From Pseudolabrys sp. (lineage in GTDB: Bacteria > Pseudomonadota > Alphaproteobacteria > Rhizobiales > Xanthobacteraceae): a stretch of 64,000 nucleotides of DNA. The translations under genes and the position numbers were made by a program. Each line of letters starts with the position of its first letter. Positions within the stretch are counted from its first letter, which is position 1. Under the pieces are notes generated by a model. The model was not told the origin of the DNA and made no database searches. It saw only the letters and a program-made list of their open reading frames with translations. The DNA lies in NCBI GenBank assembly GCA_017849615.1, contig JAFIGS010000031.1, positions 1 to 64,000 of the forward strand, given 5' to 3'. This document shows positions 62,604-64,000 of the stretch, in pieces.

Positions 62604-63230
62604 ATGCCGGTCACCCTGCTCGATATCCTGCTTCTGGTCGTAATGCTGATCTCGGGGCTGCTCGCGATGATCCGCGGGTTCATGCGCGAGGTCCTCTCAA
62701 TCGCCGCCTGGGCCATCGCCGCGCTGGTCACGCTCTACACCTTTTCGAAGGTGCTGCCGATCACCCAAGGCTATATCTCGAGCACGTCGGTGGCGACCGC
62801 GGTCACCATCGGCGCCATCTTCATCGCAACCCTGCTCATCGTCTCCATCATAACGGTACGCATTTCCGACATGGTGCTCGACAGCCGGGTCGGCGCGCTC
62901 GATCGCACGCTCGGTTTCCTGTTCGGATTGGGCCGCGGTTTGCTCATTGTGGTGGTCGCGTACCTGTTTTTCGACTGGCTGGTGCCCGATCGCAGCCAGC
63001 CGGCCTGGATCAGCGGCGCCAAGTCGAAAGTCGTCCTCAAGAGCACGGGGGATTGGCTCAAGGGCATGTTGCCGGATGACCCTGAAAGCACCATCTTACA
63101 AAAGCTGAAGCGGCCGAAACCGGCCGAAGAAGGGGCTCCCGAAGGCACGCCGGAACGCCGTTCGGAACTCGGCTCGACCTTGCGTGTGGCTGCGGCATGG
63201 CAGCACGACCTCAAACTGGGAACCCGGTGA
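62604..63230 (+). CDS. cvpA: CvpA family membrane protein
   Basis: This encodes 208 aa. Four hydrophobic helices (about 5-23, 31-49, 65-90, 104-126) and the family stretch VTLLDILLLVVMLISGLLAM with GFMREVLSIAAWAIAALV are clear. The charged C-terminal region (from about 145) is cytoplasmic. CvpA is required for colicin V production in E. coli and for envelope integrity elsewhere. Its stop overlaps the purF start (TGATG), the conserved cvpA-purF coupling. Upstream 62359-62603 shows no gene. Confidence 0.88.
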   Translation: MPVTLLDILLLVVMLISGLLAMIRGFMREVLSIAAWAIAALVTLYTFSKVLPITQGYISSTSVATAVTIGAIFIATLLIVSIITVRISDMVLDSRVGALDRTLGFLFGLGRGLLIVVVAYLFFDWLVPDRSQPAWISGAKSKVVLKSTGDWLKGMLPDDPESTILQKLKRPKPAEEGAPEGTPERRSELGSTLRVAAAWQHDLKLGTR

Positions 63231-64000
63231 TGTCAGAACAGGCGCAAGGCTCCGTGACCGAGACGTATCAGAATAGCGACGACCTCGATCTCTACGCCGA
63301 CCGCCTGCGCGAGGAATGCGGCGTCTTCGGCATTTTCGGCCACCCCGACGCCGCCGCCATCACCGCACTCGGCCTGCATGCGCTCCAGCATCGCGGCCAG
63401 GAAGCCGCCGGCATCGTCTCCTTCGACAGCAAGCGCTTCCACTCCGAACGCCGCCTCGGTCTTGTCGGCGATACTTTCTCGAAGCGTGACGTTATTGATC
63501 GCCTTCCGGGCAATGTATCCATCGGTCATGTCCGCTACTCGACGACCGGCGAGACCATTCTGCGCAACGTGCAGCCGCTGTTCGCCGAACTTGACGGCGG
63601 CGGCTTCGCCGTCTGCCATAACGGCAACCTGACCAACGCCCTGACCATGCGCCGCCAGCTCGTCCGCGACGGCGCCATGATGCAGTCTACCAGCGACACC
63701 GAGGTCATCCTCCACCTCGTCGCCCGCGCCCGCCGTAACCGCTTCGTCGACCGCTTCATCGAGGGCCTGCGCCAGCTCGAAGGCGCCTATGCCTTCGTCG
63801 GCATGACCAACAAGAAGCTGGTCGGCGCCCGCGACCCGCTGGGCATCCGCCCGCTCGTCATCGGCAAGCTCGACGGCTGCCCGATCCTCGCCTCGGAGAC
63901 CTGCGCCCTCGATATCATCGGCGCCGAGTATGTGCGCGACGTCGAGCCCGGCGAAGTCGTGATCTTCGACGACGAAGGCGCGCAGTCGCACAAGCCGTTC
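63230..64000 (+). CDS. purF: amidophosphoribosyltransferase, 5' part
   Basis: The first 257 codons are present and the frame runs off the right edge. A 29-residue propeptide precedes Cys-30 in EECGVFGIFGHPD, the N-terminal nucleophile of the glutamine-hydrolysing domain; HALQHRGQEAAGIVS, GHVRYSTTGE and HNGNLTNA follow. It starts purine synthesis by adding ammonia to PRPP. The PRPP domain lies beyond the window. The ATG overlaps the cvpA stop. Confidence 0.95.
   Translation, partial: MSEQAQGSVTETYQNSDDLDLYADRLREECGVFGIFGHPDAAAITALGLHALQHRGQEAAGIVSFDSKRFHSERRLGLVGDTFSKRDVIDRLPGNVSIGHVRYSTTGETILRNVQPLFAELDGGGFAVCHNGNLTNALTMRRQLVRDGAMMQSTSDTEVILHLVARARRNRFVDRFIEGLRQLEGAYAFVGMTNKKLVGARDPLGIRPLVIGKLDGCPILASETCALDIIGAEYVRDVEPGEVVIFDDEGAQSHKPF

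Overview
The window is a GC-rich chromosomal segment that reads as an alphaproteobacterium of the Hyphomicrobiales (Rhizobiales), most like the Bradyrhizobium/Rhodopseudomonas/Pseudolabrys side of that order. The grounds are gene order (lptF-lptG-lptD-surA-pdxA-rsmA-gmk-yicC-mltG-fabF-acpP-fabG-fabD-rpsF-rpsR-rplI-dnaB-alr-radA-cvpA-purF), an hdaA-type DnaA regulator, an AspRS of the non-discriminating type, and a direct-repeat GTTC-N7-GTTC SOS-type box. It is almost entirely core genome. I see no prophage, insertion sequence, CRISPR array, tRNA or rRNA gene.

Layout. 1-9.2 kb is a mixed accessory block: a lysine-rich small basic protein, an SDR oxidoreductase, ClpS, a hydroxyacid dehydrogenase, two miniproteins, a glutathione peroxidase whose signal peptide seems frameshifted, an EAL-domain c-di-GMP phosphodiesterase with a CtrA-like box upstream, speD-speE for spermidine, and a pirin. 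9.2-25.6 kb holds an amidohydrolase, aspS, a ThDP enzyme, rnd, pxpA, a threonine aldolase, then the leftward operon pgsA-like/AI-2E-type permease/hdaA/ppk1/ppx, divergent from purM-purN. 25.6-35.1 kb has DoxX, a molybdopterin oxidoreductase, TerC, ndk, a DinB-like protein, an ABC-F ATPase, a lipoprotein, holC and pepA.

35.4-43.1 kb is the rightward envelope operon lptF-lptG-lptD-surA-pdxA-rsmA with overlapping start/stop codons, joining LPS transport, outer-membrane assembly, vitamin B6 synthesis and 16S rRNA methylation. 43.2-50.2 kb is leftward: gmk, yicC, mltG and the fatty-acid cluster fabF/acpP/fabG/fabD. 50.4-64 kb is the rightward ribosomal and replication block rpsF, rpsR, a DUF2232 membrane protein, rplI, cfa, dnaB, a GMC oxidoreductase, alr, radA, cvpA and the 5' part of purF, which runs off the window.

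No obviously new multi-gene system is present. The most interesting signals are small: a LexA-type box between radA and a 12-cysteine secreted miniprotein, a perfect TTAA-N7-TTAA box before the EAL gene, paired REP-like palindromes at several operon ends, a repeat that supplies the stop codon of rsmA, a frameshifted Gpx leader, a 16-bp-stem structured element near 3.95 kb, and lower-GC patches in dnaB and in an orphan membrane gene.
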